This document shows, piece after piece, positions 35,519 through 45,405 of a DNA stretch of 64,000 nt. This stretch comes from Streptomyces chrestomyceticus JCM 4735. Its GTDB lineage: Bacteria > Actinomycetota > Actinomycetes > Streptomycetales > Streptomycetaceae. How positions within the stretch are numbered: the first letter of the stretch is position 1; every line of letters begins with the position of its first letter. The notes beneath the pieces are model-generated. The model searched no databases, was not told where the DNA came from, and worked only from the letters and a program-made list of their open reading frames with translations. The stretch is taken from positions 7,130,001-7,194,000 of the forward strand of contig NZ_BHZC01000001.1 of the NCBI RefSeq assembly GCF_003865135.1. The letters are read 5' to 3'. Position numbers and translations under genes: made by a program.

Positions 35519-36607
35519 TCACCCCCAGTCCCACCCGATCCCCACGATCCCGGGCCGTACGCCTTGCTCCACCAGGTGTACGGACCGGTGCTGCCCGCTC
35601 AGCGTCAGCTCCTGCTGGCCCGAGCGGGGCGCGCCCGCCTTGGTCTGGGTGAAGCGGCGGCAGCGGACCGGCAGCGCCGCCTCGTCGAAGCACACCTGGA
35701 GGACGTACTGGCCGCCGGCGAAGCGGAAGCCCCGTACGTACTCCGCGCTCTGGCCGCCGCTGCCGTCCTCGAAGCTGTGCCCGAAGACGTGGGTGTCGCC
35801 GGCCCGCAGCCGTACGTCGAAGAGCAGCTCGGCGACCACCATCGCGGTGGCCGCGTTCCGGCGCACCCGGCCCAGGCGGCAGTTCTCCCCGGCCGTGACG
35901 GTCACCCGTGACGGGTCGCAGCCCGCGTCCCCCTGGTGGATGGCGATGTAGCGGTCCACGCCGTCCCGGTGGGCGCGCACCACCTGGAGGGAGCGCCGCC
36001 GGCTCAGTTCGCGGCCGGCTCCGATGTGCACCCATTCGTGGTGGCCGACCGTGTGCAGCCCGCCGTCCGCCGGCGCCTCCAGCTCGGCGAGGAGCGCGTG
36101 CAAGGCGTCGGACGGGTCGAAGAGCGAGCGGTAGGAGCGGGCGGCGGGGCGCTCCGCCGTCTCGGCCCGCGATCCGCCTTCGGGGACCAGCAGCCGGTGC
36201 AGGGAGCGTGCAGGCAGGTCGAGGACTTCCTCCAGGGCCCGTACGGCGCGCAGCGACTCGGGGCGCTGAGGACGCCGGGCCCCCTGCTGCCAGTAACTCA
36301 GACTCGTCACACCGACCTTGATGCCGCGCTGTGCCAGCTTGTGCTGGACGCGGTGCAGGGCGAGGCCGCGCGCGGCCAGGGCGGCCCGCAGCGCCAGGTG
36401 GAACGGGCCGGTCCGCAAAATCTGTGTCAGTTCGGCCAAGTGGGGGGAGGCCGGGCCGCTCTCGTGGTGGGCCCGGTGCCCCTGGTGCGGTGCTTGCTCG
36501 TGTGCTTCCCGGTGTTCGCGAGGTGTTTCCTGAGACGCTCCATGGGGTGTCCCCCGGGGTGTTCCATGAGGTGTATGTGGTGCCTGCTGTGTCATGTGCT
36601 GATTCAT
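35519..36607 (-). CDS. XRE-like transcriptional regulator with His/Thr-rich N-terminus
   Basis: 362 residues from the ATG at 36607, which has a GGAGGG site 8 nt upstream. Residues 1-50 are a low-complexity His/Pro/Thr/Glu stretch (PHGTPRGTPHGASQ). An HTH follows: LALHRVQHKLAQRGIKVGVTS with SLSYWQQGARRPQRPESLRA, the XRE pattern seen in Streptomyces regulators. The C-terminal 200 residues form a beta-rich domain, with EWVHIGAGRELSRRRSLQVV and VRGFRFAGGQYVLQVCFDE, probably for sensing. It is divergent from the secreted papain-like protease gene and may control it. The target is inferred from position only. Confidence 0.75.
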   Translation of the reverse strand: MNQHMTQQAPHTPHGTPRGTPHGASQETPREHREAHEQAPHQGHRAHHESGPASPHLAELTQILRTGPFHLALRAALAARGLALHRVQHKLAQRGIKVGVTSLSYWQQGARRPQRPESLRAVRALEEVLDLPARSLHRLLVPEGGSRAETAERPAARSYRSLFDPSDALHALLAELEAPADGGLHTVGHHEWVHIGAGRELSRRRSLQVVRAHRDGVDRYIAIHQGDAGCDPSRVTVTAGENCRLGRVRRNAATAMVVAELLFDVRLRAGDTHVFGHSFEDGSGGQSAEYVRGFRFAGGQYVLQVCFDEAALPVRCRRFTQTKAGAPRSGQQELTLSGQHRSVHLVEQGVRPGIVGIGWDWG

Positions 36608-36758
36608 CGCCCAACCCTCCGGCGCGCGCGGTGAACGTTCACAACCGGTCTTCACACCGTGCGCTGTCCCTGCCTGTCCGCTGCAGTACGCCGGGCACGA
36701 GCCGTTCACACCCGGCACCGGACGTCCACACCCCCATGTCACCCCGCATTGAAGCGTG

Positions 36759-36787
36759 TTGACCTGCTCCCGACAACACCCGATGCT
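36759..36787 (+). promoter_or_regulatory. Probable promoter of the papain-like protease gene
   Basis: TTGACC (36759-36764), a 17-nt spacer and GATGCT (36782-36787), 61 nt before the ATG, in the XRE-protease intergenic region. Confidence 0.5.
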
Positions 36788-36847
36788 CCTGACCAGCATC
36801 CGGATGCGCTCCTCCATCCCCACCCCCCTCACCGGGAGAGGAACGCC

Positions 36848-37498
36848 ATGACCTGTGCACCACGCACCCGCGGCGCACGCCGCAGATGGCTGTCGGCCGC
36901 GGCGCTGTCGGCCGCCGCACTGACCGCCGTACCCGCCACATCCGCCACCGCCGCGCCCGCCCCCACCGGCACGGCGGTCCGGACGGCAGCCGCCGCGTCC
37001 GCCCCACAGGGCATGACGGCCGCCAACCGGCTCAACATACCCATGCAGGCCCAGGAACAGACCAACTGGTGCTGGGCCGCCTCCGGCAACACCATCGCCA
37101 CCTTCTACGGCAAGCGGTACAGCCAGAACCAGTTCTGCAACGCCGCCTTCAATCGCCAGCAGGGCGGCAACTGCCCCAACAACCAGGCCACACTCGGCAA
37201 TGTGCAGAACGCCTTCGACTGGATGGGCGTCAACCCGGGCTCGTACGTCACGGGCTATCTGCGCTACGGCACCGTCCAGAGCGAGATCAACGCGGGACGC
37301 CCCGTGGAGACCCGCATCCAGTGGTCCTCGGGCGGCGGGCACATGCACGTGATCTACGGTTTCGACACCGCCAGGAACTGGGTGTACTGGGGAGACCCGT
37401 GGGGCTCCAACAGCCGCTACAACTGGGGCGACTACAACTACTACGTCAACGGCGACTCCTTCTCCTGGACCCACTCCCTCTACCGGATCGGAGCCTGA
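36848..37498 (+). CDS. Secreted papain-like cysteine protease
   Basis: 216 residues from the ATG at 36848 with a GAGAGG site. The signal peptide is about residues 1-36 (twin-arginine-like RGARRRW, hydrophobic core, ATAAPA). The mature enzyme has the papain-fold core: oxyanion Gln in QEQTNWCWAASGNTIATFYG with nucleophile C75, catalytic His in GGGHMHVIYGFD (H165 or H167) and Asp in YWGDPWG (about 183). Two further cysteines (C97, C109) may pair. This is the C39/C70-like family of extracellular actinobacterial proteases. A membrane-anchored secreted protein is encoded 4 nt downstream, so the two are co-translated and may interact. Confidence 0.88.
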   Translation: MTCAPRTRGARRRWLSAAALSAAALTAVPATSATAAPAPTGTAVRTAAAASAPQGMTAANRLNIPMQAQEQTNWCWAASGNTIATFYGKRYSQNQFCNAAFNRQQGGNCPNNQATLGNVQNAFDWMGVNPGSYVTGYLRYGTVQSEINAGRPVETRIQWSSGGGHMHVIYGFDTARNWVYWGDPWGSNSRYNWGDYNYYVNGDSFSWTHSLYRIGA

Positions 37499-37502
37499 GG
37501 CC

Positions 37503-38399
37503 ATGACCGAGCACAGAGCTCCGGCCGTATCCGGCACCGCCGCCGGGCGCCGTACCCCGGCCCTCCGCGCCGCCATACGGGCCGCCGCCACCGGCGCGCT
37601 CACCGCCGCCTTCCTCGGTCTCGCGCCGCAGGGCGCGCTGGCCGCCACCCCCGCGCCGCCGCCCGCGCCCGCCGCGTCGACCGTCACCGCCGCCCGCACG
37701 GCGGCCACCGCGCCGGACACCCTCGCCACGCTCTCCCGCTTCTTCGCACGCGACGGCGCGGTCGCCCTGGCGAAGGCACGGCCGCGGATCGAGGGGCGGA
37801 CCGTGCCCGTGTACGTCCTCTCGGCCGACTTCGTCCGCGGCAAGGCCGGGGCACCCGTCTCCCGGCTGGAGTTCCTGGCCAGCACGGCGGTCTCCGCCGA
37901 CGGACAGAAGGCGTCCGTGTGGACCGCCCGGTCCGGCGGTGCCTGGAAGGTCGTCAACATCGCGACCGGCGACGACGAGGCCCGCTACAGCGCGGCCGGC
38001 GCCGGCGGCACCGTCTTCCAGGAACCGCAGATCAACGCCTGGTACGAGCAGCGCGGCGACCGCGTCCGGCCGCTGGACGCCGAGGCCCGCAAGGCGATCG
38101 GCGCGGGCGGCACCACCGTCGCCGCGTACCAGAAGCGCGTGGCGAAGGCGTACGGCGACAAGCTGCCCGGCTCCGCGTACGACCGGCGCGGCGCCGCCGG
38201 CGGGTACGGCCCGCAGACGTCCGGCGCGGACGACGGGGCCGCCCGGCAGGGCACGCCGGGGCAGCCCGTCGCGGCCGACGCCACGGCGGGCGACAGCAGC
38301 GGCCCGGTGACCGCCGCCTCGGCCGTCGCGGGCACCGCCGCCCTGCTCGCCCTCGGGCTCTCCGGCGCCGCGGCGCTGCGCAGGCGCCACAGCCGCTGA
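37503..38399 (+). CDS. Secreted, C-terminally anchored protein, partner of the papain-like protease
   Basis: 298 residues. N-terminal signal sequence (GALTAAFLGLAPQGALAATP), an Ala/Pro/Thr spacer, and a globular middle with LATLSRFFARDGAVALAKA, PVYVLSADFVRG and AYQKRVAKAYGDKLPGSAYD. A Gly/Ala-rich stretch leads to a C-terminal membrane helix (AASAVAGTAALLALGLSG) and a basic tail (RRRHSR). There is no LPxTG or LAxTG, so it is a membrane-anchored surface protein rather than a sortase substrate. Family function is unknown. The 4-nt gap behind the protease gene suggests a substrate, inhibitor or docking partner. Confidence 0.65.
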   Translation: MTEHRAPAVSGTAAGRRTPALRAAIRAAATGALTAAFLGLAPQGALAATPAPPPAPAASTVTAARTAATAPDTLATLSRFFARDGAVALAKARPRIEGRTVPVYVLSADFVRGKAGAPVSRLEFLASTAVSADGQKASVWTARSGGAWKVVNIATGDDEARYSAAGAGGTVFQEPQINAWYEQRGDRVRPLDAEARKAIGAGGTTVAAYQKRVAKAYGDKLPGSAYDRRGAAGGYGPQTSGADDGAARQGTPGQPVAADATAGDSSGPVTAASAVAGTAALLALGLSGAAALRRRHSR

Positions 38400-38654
38400 G
38401 ACCCGGCCGGGGAGCCGCACCGGGGCCGCCCGCCCCTTCGGCTCCCCGGCCCGGCTGCCGGCCCCAGCTCCCCGGAACCGCGGCCGCAGGCCCCCACCGC
38501 CCCCGGCACCCGGCCCGGACGGACCCCACCCGTCCGGGCCGGGCGACCGCCCGCGCGCACGGCAGCGCCGCTTTCCGCGCCGTACCCCCGGCGTGCAGGC
38601 CCGGCGCCGCCCGCGGTCCGCCCGCTGTCACCGCCCCCAAGTAGGGTGGGCGGC

Positions 38655-40787
38655 ATGGCAGACCCCAGCAGTTACCGACCCAAGCCGGGACAGATCCCCG
38701 ACTCGCCCGGGGTCTACAGATTCCGTGACGAGTACCGCCGCGTCATCTACGTCGGCAAGGCCAAGAGCCTGCGCCAGCGCCTGTCCAGCTACTTCCAGGA
38801 CCTGGCCAACCTCCATCCGCGTACGCGCACGATGGTCACCACCGCGGCCTCCGTCGAGTGGACGGTCGTCAGCACCGAGGTCGAGGCGCTCCAGCTCGAA
38901 TACACCTGGATCAAGGAGTACGACCCGCGGTTCAACGTCAAGTACCGCGACGACAAGAGCTATCCGTACCTGGCCGTCACCCTCAACGAGGAATACCCCC
39001 GGGTCCGGGTCATGCGCGGCGCCAAGAAGAAGGGCGTGCGCTACTTCGGCCCGTACGGCCAGGCCTGGGCCATCCGCGAGACCGTCGACCTGATGCTGCG
39101 CGTCTTCCCCGTACGGACCTGCTCCGCCGGGGTCTTCAAGCGCTCCGCCCAGATCGGCCGCCCCTGCCTGCTCGGCTACATCGGCAAGTGCTCGGCCCCC
39201 TGCGTCGGCCGCGTCTCCGCCGAGGAGCACCGCGAACTGGCCGAGGAGTTCTGCGACTTCATGGCCGGCCGTACGGGCGCGTACATCCGCCGCCTGGAGA
39301 AGTCCATGCAGGAGGCGGCCGAGGAGATGGAGTACGAGCGGGCCGCCCGCCTGCGCGACGACATAGACGCGCTCAAGCGGGCGATGGAGAAGAGCGCCGT
39401 GGTGCTCGCCGACGCCACCGACGCCGACCTGATCGCCCTCGCCGAGGACGAGCTGGAGGCGGCCGTGCAGATCTTCCACGTCCGCGGCGGCCGGGTGCGC
39501 GGCCAGCGCGGCTGGGTCACCGACAAGGTCGAGAACGTGGACAGCGCCGCCCTCGTCGAGCACGCCCTCCAGCAGTTGTACGGCGAGGAGAGCGGCGACG
39601 CCGTACCCAAGGAAGTGCTGGTCCCGGCCCTGCCCGACCCCGTCGAACCGGTCCAGCAGTGGCTCACGGAGCGCCGCGGGTCCAACGTCTCGCTGCGCAT
39701 CCCGCAGCGCGGCGACAAGAAGGACCTGATGGCCACGGTCCAGCGCAACGCCCAGCAGGCGCTGGCCCTGCACAAGACCAAGCGCGCCTCCGACCTGACC
39801 ACCCGCTCCCGCGCCCTGGAGGAGATCGCCCAGGCCCTCGGCCTGGACTCGGTGCCGCTGCGCATCGAGTGCTTCGACATCTCCCACCTCCAGGGCGACG
39901 ACGTGGTGGCCTCGATGGTGGTCTTCGAGGACGGCCTGGCGCGCAAGAGCGAGTACCGCCGCTTCCAGATCAAGACCTTCGAGGGCCAGGACGACGTCCG
40001 GGCCATGCACGAGGTCATCGGCCGCCGCTTCCGGCGCTACCTCCAGGAGAAGCAGCAGACGGGGGAGTGGGACGAGGAGACGCCGGCCGGCGAGGACATG
40101 CAGCCGACCGCCGCCGGGCCCACGGACGGGCTCAGCGCCGGACCCACCGACGGACCCACCCCCGCTTCCGCCTCCGCCGTCGCTTCCCCCGACGAGGACG
40201 CGCCCGCGGCCACCGGCCCCACCGACGAGGAGGGCCGCCCCAAGCGCTTCGCGTACCCGCCGCAGCTCGTCGTCGTGGACGGCGGCCAGCCGCAGGTCGC
40301 CGCCGCCCAGCGGGCCCTGTCCGAGCTGGGCATCGACGACGTCGCCGTCTGCGGCCTGGCCAAGCGCCTCGAAGAGGTCTGGGTGCCCGACGAGGACGAC
40401 CCCGTCGTCCTGCCGCGCAGCAGCGAGGGCCTCTACCTCCTCCAGCGCGTCCGTGACGAGGCCCACCGCTTCGCCATCGCCTACCAGCGCAACAAGCGCG
40501 GCAAGCGCCTCAAGGCCGGACCGCTGGACAGCGTCCCCGGCCTCGGCGAGAGTCGCCGACAGGCCCTGCTGAAGCACTTCGGCTCGGTCAAGCGGCTGCG
40601 CGCCGCGCGGATCGAGGACATCTGCGAGGTGCCGGGGATCGGCCGCAAGACGGCCGAGACGATCGCGGCGGCGCTGGCCGGAGCGGCCCCGGCCGCCCCG
40701 GCCGTGAACACCGCCACAGGAGAGATCATTGAGGATGACGCGACCCCGTCGGCCGCGTTGTCGTCAGAACGGGGGCAGGAACGATGA
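38655..40787 (+). CDS. uvrC: Excinuclease ABC subunit C
   Basis: 710 residues from the ATG at 38655 (AGGGTGGG upstream; a GTG at 38646 is less likely). UvrC cuts DNA on both sides of the lesion. The N-terminal GIY-YIG nuclease begins [25 protein letters not shown] domain follows ([21 protein letters not shown]), then the RNase H-like domain with [24 protein letters not shown], and a helix-hairpin-helix end ([30 protein letters not shown]). A Pro/Thr/Ala-rich insert of about 45 residues near 475-525 is a lineage-specific loop in the nuclease domain. The stop overlaps rapZ (ATGA), heading the uvrC-rapZ-yvcK-whiA operon. Confidence 0.97.
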   Translation: MADPSSYRPKPGQIPDSPGVYRFRDEYRRVIYVGKAKSLRQRLSSYFQDLANLHPRTRTMVTTAASVEWTVVSTEVEALQLEYTWIKEYDPRFNVKYRDDKSYPYLAVTLNEEYPRVRVMRGAKKKGVRYFGPYGQAWAIRETVDLMLRVFPVRTCSAGVFKRSAQIGRPCLLGYIGKCSAPCVGRVSAEEHRELAEEFCDFMAGRTGAYIRRLEKSMQEAAEEMEYERAARLRDDIDALKRAMEKSAVVLADATDADLIALAEDELEAAVQIFHVRGGRVRGQRGWVTDKVENVDSAALVEHALQQLYGEESGDAVPKEVLVPALPDPVEPVQQWLTERRGSNVSLRIPQRGDKKDLMATVQRNAQQALALHKTKRASDLTTRSRALEEIAQALGLDSVPLRIECFDISHLQGDDVVASMVVFEDGLARKSEYRRFQIKTFEGQDDVRAMHEVIGRRFRRYLQEKQQTGEWDEETPAGEDMQPTAAGPTDGLSAGPTDGPTPASASAVASPDEDAPAATGPTDEEGRPKRFAYPPQLVVVDGGQPQVAAAQRALSELGIDDVAVCGLAKRLEEVWVPDEDDPVVLPRSSEGLYLLQRVRDEAHRFAIAYQRNKRGKRLKAGPLDSVPGLGESRRQALLKHFGSVKRLRAARIEDICEVPGIGRKTAETIAAALAGAAPAAPAVNTATGEIIEDDATPSAALSSERGQER

Positions 40788-41776
40788 GCGGTACCGAGCA
40801 GCACAGGCACGACACGCGGGAAGCCCAGGACACCCGGCCTTCCCGCACGACCGAGAGAGACGGTGCACAGGTGAGTACGGGCACGATGCGCGATGCCGAT
40901 ACGGGCGAGAGCGCCGCCATCCCCGAGCTGGTGATCATCTCCGGTATGTCGGGAGCCGGCCGCAGCACCGCGGCCAAGTGCCTGGAGGACCTCGGCTGGT
41001 TCGTCGTCGACAACATCCCGCCCGAGCTGATCCCGCCCATGGTCGAACTGGGCGCCCGCTCGCAGGGCAACGTCGCCCGCATCGCCGTCGTCGTCGACGT
41101 CCGCGGCCGGCGCTTCTTCGACAACCTCAAGGAGTCCCTGGCCACCCTCGACGCGCAGAGCGTCAAGCGCCGCATCGTCTTCCTGGAGTCCTCCGACGAG
41201 GCCCTGGTGCGCCGCTTCGAGTCCGTCCGCCGCCCGCACCCCCTCCAGGGCGACGGGCGCATCGTGGACGGCATCGCCGCCGAGCGCGACCTGCTGCGCG
41301 AGCTGCGCGGCGACGCCGACCTGGTCATCGACACCTCCAGCCTCAACGTCCACGAACTGCGCGCCAAGATGGACGCCCAGTTCGCCGGCGAGGAGGTGCC
41401 CGAGCTGCGCGCGACGGTCATGTCCTTCGGCTTCAAGTACGGCCTGCCCGTCGACGCCGACATGGTCATCGACTGCCGCTTCATCCCCAACCCGCACTGG
41501 GTCCCCGAGCTCCGCCCCTACACCGGTCTGAACGACGAGGTCTCCGGCTACGTCTTCGGCCAGCCCGGCGCCAAGGAGTTCCTGGACGGCTACGCGGAGC
41601 TGCTGCGCATCGTCGCCGAGGGCTACCGCCGCGAGGGCAAGCGGTACGTGACCATCGCGGTCGGCTGTACGGGCGGCAAGCACCGCAGCGTCGCCATGTC
41701 CGAGAAGCTCGCCCACCGCCTGGTCTCCGAAGGCGTCGAGACCGTCGTCGTCCACCGGGACATGGGGCGCGAATGA
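40784..41776 (+). CDS. rapZ: RNase adapter / nucleotide-binding protein RapZ
   Basis: 330 residues from the ATG at 40784, overlapping the uvrC stop. A hydrophilic N-terminal extension of 45 residues precedes the P-loop [20 protein letters not shown] (Walker A residues 54-61, with Arg in place of Lys as in actinobacterial RapZ). Further family signatures: [28 protein letters not shown], and the C-terminal [18 protein letters not shown], which binds small metabolites and RNA. In E. coli RapZ controls glucosamine-6-phosphate synthase mRNA; in actinobacteria the role is less clear but it is always next to yvcK and whiA. The start could lie further in (GTG or ATG about residues 30-35). Confidence 0.95.
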   Translation: MSGTEQHRHDTREAQDTRPSRTTERDGAQVSTGTMRDADTGESAAIPELVIISGMSGAGRSTAAKCLEDLGWFVVDNIPPELIPPMVELGARSQGNVARIAVVVDVRGRRFFDNLKESLATLDAQSVKRRIVFLESSDEALVRRFESVRRPHPLQGDGRIVDGIAAERDLLRELRGDADLVIDTSSLNVHELRAKMDAQFAGEEVPELRATVMSFGFKYGLPVDADMVIDCRFIPNPHWVPELRPYTGLNDEVSGYVFGQPGAKEFLDGYAELLRIVAEGYRREGKRYVTIAVGCTGGKHRSVAMSEKLAHRLVSEGVETVVVHRDMGRE

Positions 41777-42837
41777 CCGCCCGTCCCCTGCGGCTGCGCC
41801 GGGTCCGCAAGCTGGTCCCGGGCAGCCGCTCCGGCAGGGGCGCCACGCCCAAGGTCGTGGCGCTCGGCGGCGGCATGGGCCTGTCCGCCTCGCTCGCCGC
41901 GCTGCGCCGCATCACCGGCGACCTGACCGCCGTGGTCACGGTCGCCGACGACGGCGGCTCCAGCGGGCGGCTGCGCGACGAGCTGGGCGTCCTGCCGCCC
42001 GGCGACCTGCGCAAGGCGCTCGCCGCGCTGTGCGGGGACGACGACTGGGGCCAGACCTGGTCCCGGGTGATCCAGCACCGCTTCACCAGCGAGGGCGAGC
42101 TGCACGACCACGCCGTCGGCAACCTCCTCATCGTCGCCCTGTGGGAACAGCTCGGCGACCACGTCCAGGCCCTGGACCTGGTCGGCAAGCTGCTCGGCGC
42201 ACACGGCCGGGTGCTGCCCATGTCCGCCGTACCGCTGGAGCTCCAGGCCCTGGTCAAGGGCCACGACGAGACCCGCCCGGACGAGATCTCCACGGTCCGC
42301 GGCCAGGCCACGGTCGCGCTCACCCCCGGCGAGGTGCAGTCCGTGCACCTCGTCCCGGAGGACCCGCCCGCGGTCCCCGAGGTCGTCGCCGCGGTCCGCG
42401 ACGCGGACTGGGTGGTGCTCGGCCCCGGCTCCTGGTTCTCCTCCGTCATCCCGCACCTGCTCGTGCCCGAGCTGCGCGAGGCACTGGAGGAGACCAAGGC
42501 CCGTAAGGTCCTCTCGCTGAACCTGGCACCCCAGCCCGGCGAAACCGATGGCTTTTCCCCGCAGCGTCATTTGGAGGTTTTGGCCCGACACGCCCCTAAA
42601 CTCGCCTTCGACGTGGTGCTGGCCGACCGGGCCGCCGTGCCCGACACCGAGAGCCTGACCGCCGCTGCCAAACAGCTCGTGGGCAGCGAGGTCGAGCTGG
42701 CGGAGGTCGCCGCGCCCGGCAGCCCCTGCGGCACGGCGGAGACCCACAAGGGTGCCGCCCGGCACGACCCGGAGCTGCTGGCCGCCGCGTACGACCGTAT
42801 TTTTCGGATGCATGGAAGGATCGGCCCATGGCGATGA
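41773..42837 (+). CDS. yvcK: Gluconeogenesis factor YvcK / CofD-like protein
   Basis: 354 residues from the ATG at 41773 (ATGA overlap with rapZ). CofD-like fold: [19 protein letters not shown] at the N-terminus, [30 protein letters not shown], and [20 protein letters not shown]. YvcK-type proteins bind UDP-sugars and tune peptidoglycan precursor supply and cell shape on gluconeogenic carbon. In actinobacteria the gene lies between rapZ and whiA. A block of A/T-ending codons at 42541-42603 inside the gene suggests an embedded promoter for whiA. Confidence 0.93.
   Translation: MTARPLRLRRVRKLVPGSRSGRGATPKVVALGGGMGLSASLAALRRITGDLTAVVTVADDGGSSGRLRDELGVLPPGDLRKALAALCGDDDWGQTWSRVIQHRFTSEGELHDHAVGNLLIVALWEQLGDHVQALDLVGKLLGAHGRVLPMSAVPLELQALVKGHDETRPDEISTVRGQATVALTPGEVQSVHLVPEDPPAVPEVVAAVRDADWVVLGPGSWFSSVIPHLLVPELREALEETKARKVLSLNLAPQPGETDGFSPQRHLEVLARHAPKLAFDVVLADRAAVPDTESLTAAAKQLVGSEVELAEVAAPGSPCGTAETHKGAARHDPELLAAAYDRIFRMHGRIGPWR
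42541..42647 (+). promoter_or_regulatory. Possible internal whiA promoter with two GACAC motifs
   Basis: In a gene otherwise using G/C-ending codons, the 22 codons from 42541 include GAT, TTT, CGT, CAT, TTG, GTT, TTG, CGA, CCT and AAA. GACAC, the WhiA-binding core, occurs at 42587-42591 and 42643-42647, and TAAACT (42597-42602) has a -10 shape. No clear -35 is seen. Confidence 0.45.
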
Positions 42838-43817
42838 CGGCAGCGGTGAAGGACGAAATCTCCCGGCTCCCCGTCACCCGGACCTGCTGCCGGAAGTCGG
42901 AGGTCTCGTCGATCCTGCGGTTCGCGGGTGGTCTGCACCTGGTCAGCGGGCGGATCGTGATCGAGGCGGAGCTGGACACGGGCATCGCCGCCCGGCGGCT
43001 GCGCAAGGACATCCTGGAGATCTTCGGCCACTCCTCCGACCTGGTGGTGATGGCCCCCGGCGGACTGCGGCGCGGCAGCCGCTACGTCGTACGGGTCGTC
43101 GCCGGCGGCGACCAGCTCGCCCGCCAGACCGGCCTGGTCGACGGCCGCGGCCGGCCCATCCGCGGCCTGCCGCCGCAGGTCGTCTCCGGCGCCACCTGCG
43201 ACGCCGAGGCCGCCTGGCGCGGCGCGTTCCTCGCGCACGGCTCGCTCACCGAGCCCGGCCGCTCCTCCTCCCTGGAGGTCACCTGCCCCGGGCCCGAGGC
43301 CGCCCTCGCCCTGGTCGGCGCCGCCCGCCGGCTCGGCATCGGCGCCAAGGCCCGCGAGGTGCGCGGCGTGGACCGCGTCGTCGTCCGTGACGGTGATGCG
43401 ATTGGCGCGCTGTTGACGCGGTTGGGGGCCCATGAGTCCGTACTGGCCTGGGAGGAGCGGCGGATGCGCCGCGAGGTCCGCGCCACGGCCAATCGTCTCG
43501 CCAACTTCGACGACGCCAACCTGCGCCGCTCGGCGCGAGCCGCTGTCGCGGCGGGTGCCCGGGTCCAGCGTGCCCTGGAGATCCTCGGCGAGGAGGTCCC
43601 GGAGCACCTGGCCGCGGCCGGCCGCCTGCGCATGGACCACAAGCAGGCGTCCCTCGAGGAACTGGGCGCCCTCGCCGACCCGCCCCTGACGAAGGACGCG
43701 GTCGCCGGCCGCATCCGCCGCCTCCTCGCCATGGCCGACAAGCGCGCCCAGGACCTGGGCATCCCCGGCACGGAGTCCAACCTGTCGGAGGAGATGGCGG
43801 ACGGGATGGTCGGCTGA
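42828..43817 (+). CDS. whiA: Sporulation transcription factor WhiA
   Basis: 329 residues; the ATG at 42828 has a GGAAGGA site 7 nt upstream, although ATG 42834 would overlap the yvcK stop. The N-terminal domain resembles LAGLIDADG homing nucleases without the catalytic residues ([35 protein letters not shown]). The C-terminal helix-turn-helix is [20 protein letters not shown] with [14 protein letters not shown]. WhiA works with WhiB to start sporulation septation by binding GACAC sites. It is the last gene of the operon and is followed by the 270-bp repeat cluster. Confidence 0.98.
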   Translation: MAMTAAVKDEISRLPVTRTCCRKSEVSSILRFAGGLHLVSGRIVIEAELDTGIAARRLRKDILEIFGHSSDLVVMAPGGLRRGSRYVVRVVAGGDQLARQTGLVDGRGRPIRGLPPQVVSGATCDAEAAWRGAFLAHGSLTEPGRSSSLEVTCPGPEAALALVGAARRLGIGAKAREVRGVDRVVVRDGDAIGALLTRLGAHESVLAWEERRMRREVRATANRLANFDDANLRRSARAAVAAGARVQRALEILGEEVPEHLAAAGRLRMDHKQASLEELGALADPPLTKDAVAGRIRRLLAMADKRAQDLGIPGTESNLSEEMADGMVG

Positions 43818-43932
43818 GATGGCGCGTTCCGCGCCGGAAGCCGGGTAGGGGGTTCGCCGCTCGGTGGCGCGCTGACCTTCGTGGCCGAGCATGCCCGTAC
43901 CGGGCGGCGCTCCCCGTACCCGGCACGGGACC

Positions 43933-44077
43933 GGGCTTCCAGACTTCGTCCTCCAGCCCGCCCCCTTCCGTCGTACGGCGATCGACGGCCGGTGGGGGCA
44001 GGCGTCCGCCCACCCCGCTCGTGCCAGCCGAACGCGTACGGGAGGGTGCGGGACCGGAGGACGAAGTCTGTAGGCCC
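43933..44077. repeat. TIR core element A1 (145 bp)
   Basis: 24-bp ends at 43933-43956 and 44054-44077, inverted, both carrying AGACTTCGTCC or GGACGAAGTCT. The left end is the exact reverse complement of the right end of B3. Confidence 0.85.
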
Positions 44078-44201
44078 GGGCCCGCTCCGCTGTCGGCCTG
44101 CCCGCAGTCCGACGGAGTTTCGGAGCCCGACGGCGGGTAGGTCTCTGTGTCCGACTGGCTGGCGGTGTCGGGTGGCGCTCGCTGTTCCCGGACGCGGGCC
44201 C

Positions 44202-44285
44202 GGACCTCCAGACTTCGTCCTACGGTCCGCTCCCTCCCGTCGTACGGTGACGGACGGCCGGTGGGGGCAGGAGTCCCCCCACCCA
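44202..44285. repeat. TIR core element A2, truncated
   Basis: Left end 44202-44225 with CCAGACTTCGTCCTACGG and the first half of the body; the right end is missing. Confidence 0.8.
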
Positions 44286-44358
44286 CGCCGCGTAAGCCGC
44301 CCGCTCCGCCCCGGAAATACGCATGCGCCCCGGACCGGCCGCTCCCTAGCCTGGGGCG

Positions 44359-45249
44359 ATGGACGCGTTACGGATCAGACCGATGCGCGAAGACGATCTG
44401 CCGGCGGCGGAGCGGGCCTCGGCGCTGACGTTTCTCGATGCCGACCGGCGGGACCGCAGGGTCAGTGACCCGGAGCCGGAGTTGCGGTCCGCCGCGGCTG
44501 GTCGGCAGTGGATCGACCGGATGCGCTACTACCTGGGCACGGACCCGGGCGGCTGCCTGGTCGCGGTGGAACTGGACGCGGGCGCGGACCACGTGGTGGG
44601 CTTTGCCGTCTCGCAGAATCGCGAGTCGCTGTGGTACCTCGCCACGTACGGGGTGCTGCCCGGCCACCAGCGGCGGGGCATCGGCAAGCGCCTGCTGGAC
44701 GCCGTTCTCGCGCACGCCGACGGGCGCCCCGGCATCTTCTCGTCGAGTGTCCACCCCGGCGCCACCCGCCGGTACCGGCTCGCCGGGTTCTCGCTCCACC
44801 CGCAGATGCGCATGGTCGGCACCGTCGACCGGTCCGCCCTGCCAGCCGTCGACGGCCTCCGGGAGGGCGGGGCGGAGGACTTCCCGTGGATGGACCGGCT
44901 GGACCGGGAGCTGCGGGGGGCCGGGCACGGCCCCGATCATGGCCGCCTGCTCGCCTCGCACCGGCTGGTCGTGTCCGGGGACCGGACCAGGCCGGGGTAC
45001 GTCTACATCGACGGCTGGGGGCGGGCCGCGCTGCTGGCGGCCGGGCGTACCGACACCGCGCAGCGGCTGTTGTGGGAGGCGCTCGCCGCGTCGGACGGGA
45101 GCACCCTCGTCAACTGCGTCACCACCCCCAACGAGTGGGCGGTCGACGTCGGTCTTGCCGCCGGGCTCGCCATCGGTCAGGAGGGGTACATCGCGGTCCG
45201 TGGTATGCCCGTCCCGGCGCCCTACCTGGCCGACGGGCACTTCCTGTGA
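44359..45249 (+). CDS. GNAT family N-acetyltransferase (TTA codon)
   Basis: 296 residues from the ATG at 44359, because LRIRPMREDDLPAAERAS is the first conserved strand of the fold. The acetyl-CoA loop is GVLPGHQRRGIGKRLLDAVL (residues 97-116), a clear Q/R-x-x-G-x-G/A motif. The C-terminal part carries a second, weaker acetyltransferase-like half (RTRPGYVYIDGWGRAALLAA). The substrate is unknown. Codon 4 is TTA (44368-44370), so translation should depend on the bldA tRNA and rise late in growth. The neighbouring carboxypeptidase also has an early TTA codon. Confidence 0.88.
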   Translation: MDALRIRPMREDDLPAAERASALTFLDADRRDRRVSDPEPELRSAAAGRQWIDRMRYYLGTDPGGCLVAVELDAGADHVVGFAVSQNRESLWYLATYGVLPGHQRRGIGKRLLDAVLAHADGRPGIFSSSVHPGATRRYRLAGFSLHPQMRMVGTVDRSALPAVDGLREGGAEDFPWMDRLDRELRGAGHGPDHGRLLASHRLVVSGDRTRPGYVYIDGWGRAALLAAGRTDTAQRLLWEALAASDGSTLVNCVTTPNEWAVDVGLAAGLAIGQEGYIAVRGMPVPAPYLADGHFL

Positions 45250-45333
45250 AGTGCGCGGGGGTCGGTGGTTCACCGGAGGGCCACGTCTCCGAGAGGTTCT
45301 TGGTCAGACATCCGCCATTCACCACGCCCTGTA

Positions 45334-45362
45334 TTGACATGATCATGCAGCGTCACCAGTCT
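45334..45362 (+). promoter_or_regulatory. Probable promoter of the M14 carboxypeptidase gene with internal palindrome
   Basis: TTGACA (45334-45339), a 17-nt spacer and CAGTCT (45357-45362). A perfect 10-bp palindrome CATGATCATG (45338-45347) overlaps the spacer and could be an operator. Confidence 0.55.
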
Positions 45363-45405
45363 GTCGAACGCCTATTCACGAGAAGGACGACGGCAAGGGG
45401 GGCTC

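Larger units (their letters stand above)
43880..44290 (-). repeat. 270-bp repeat family, cluster A (about 1.6 units, inverted relative to cluster B)
   Basis: Fills the 541-nt gap between whiA and the GNAT gene; no gene is supported here. It reads as the reverse complement of cluster B at 54660-55425, including both the TIR core and the spacer (GACGGAGTTTCG is shared). Confidence 0.85.
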
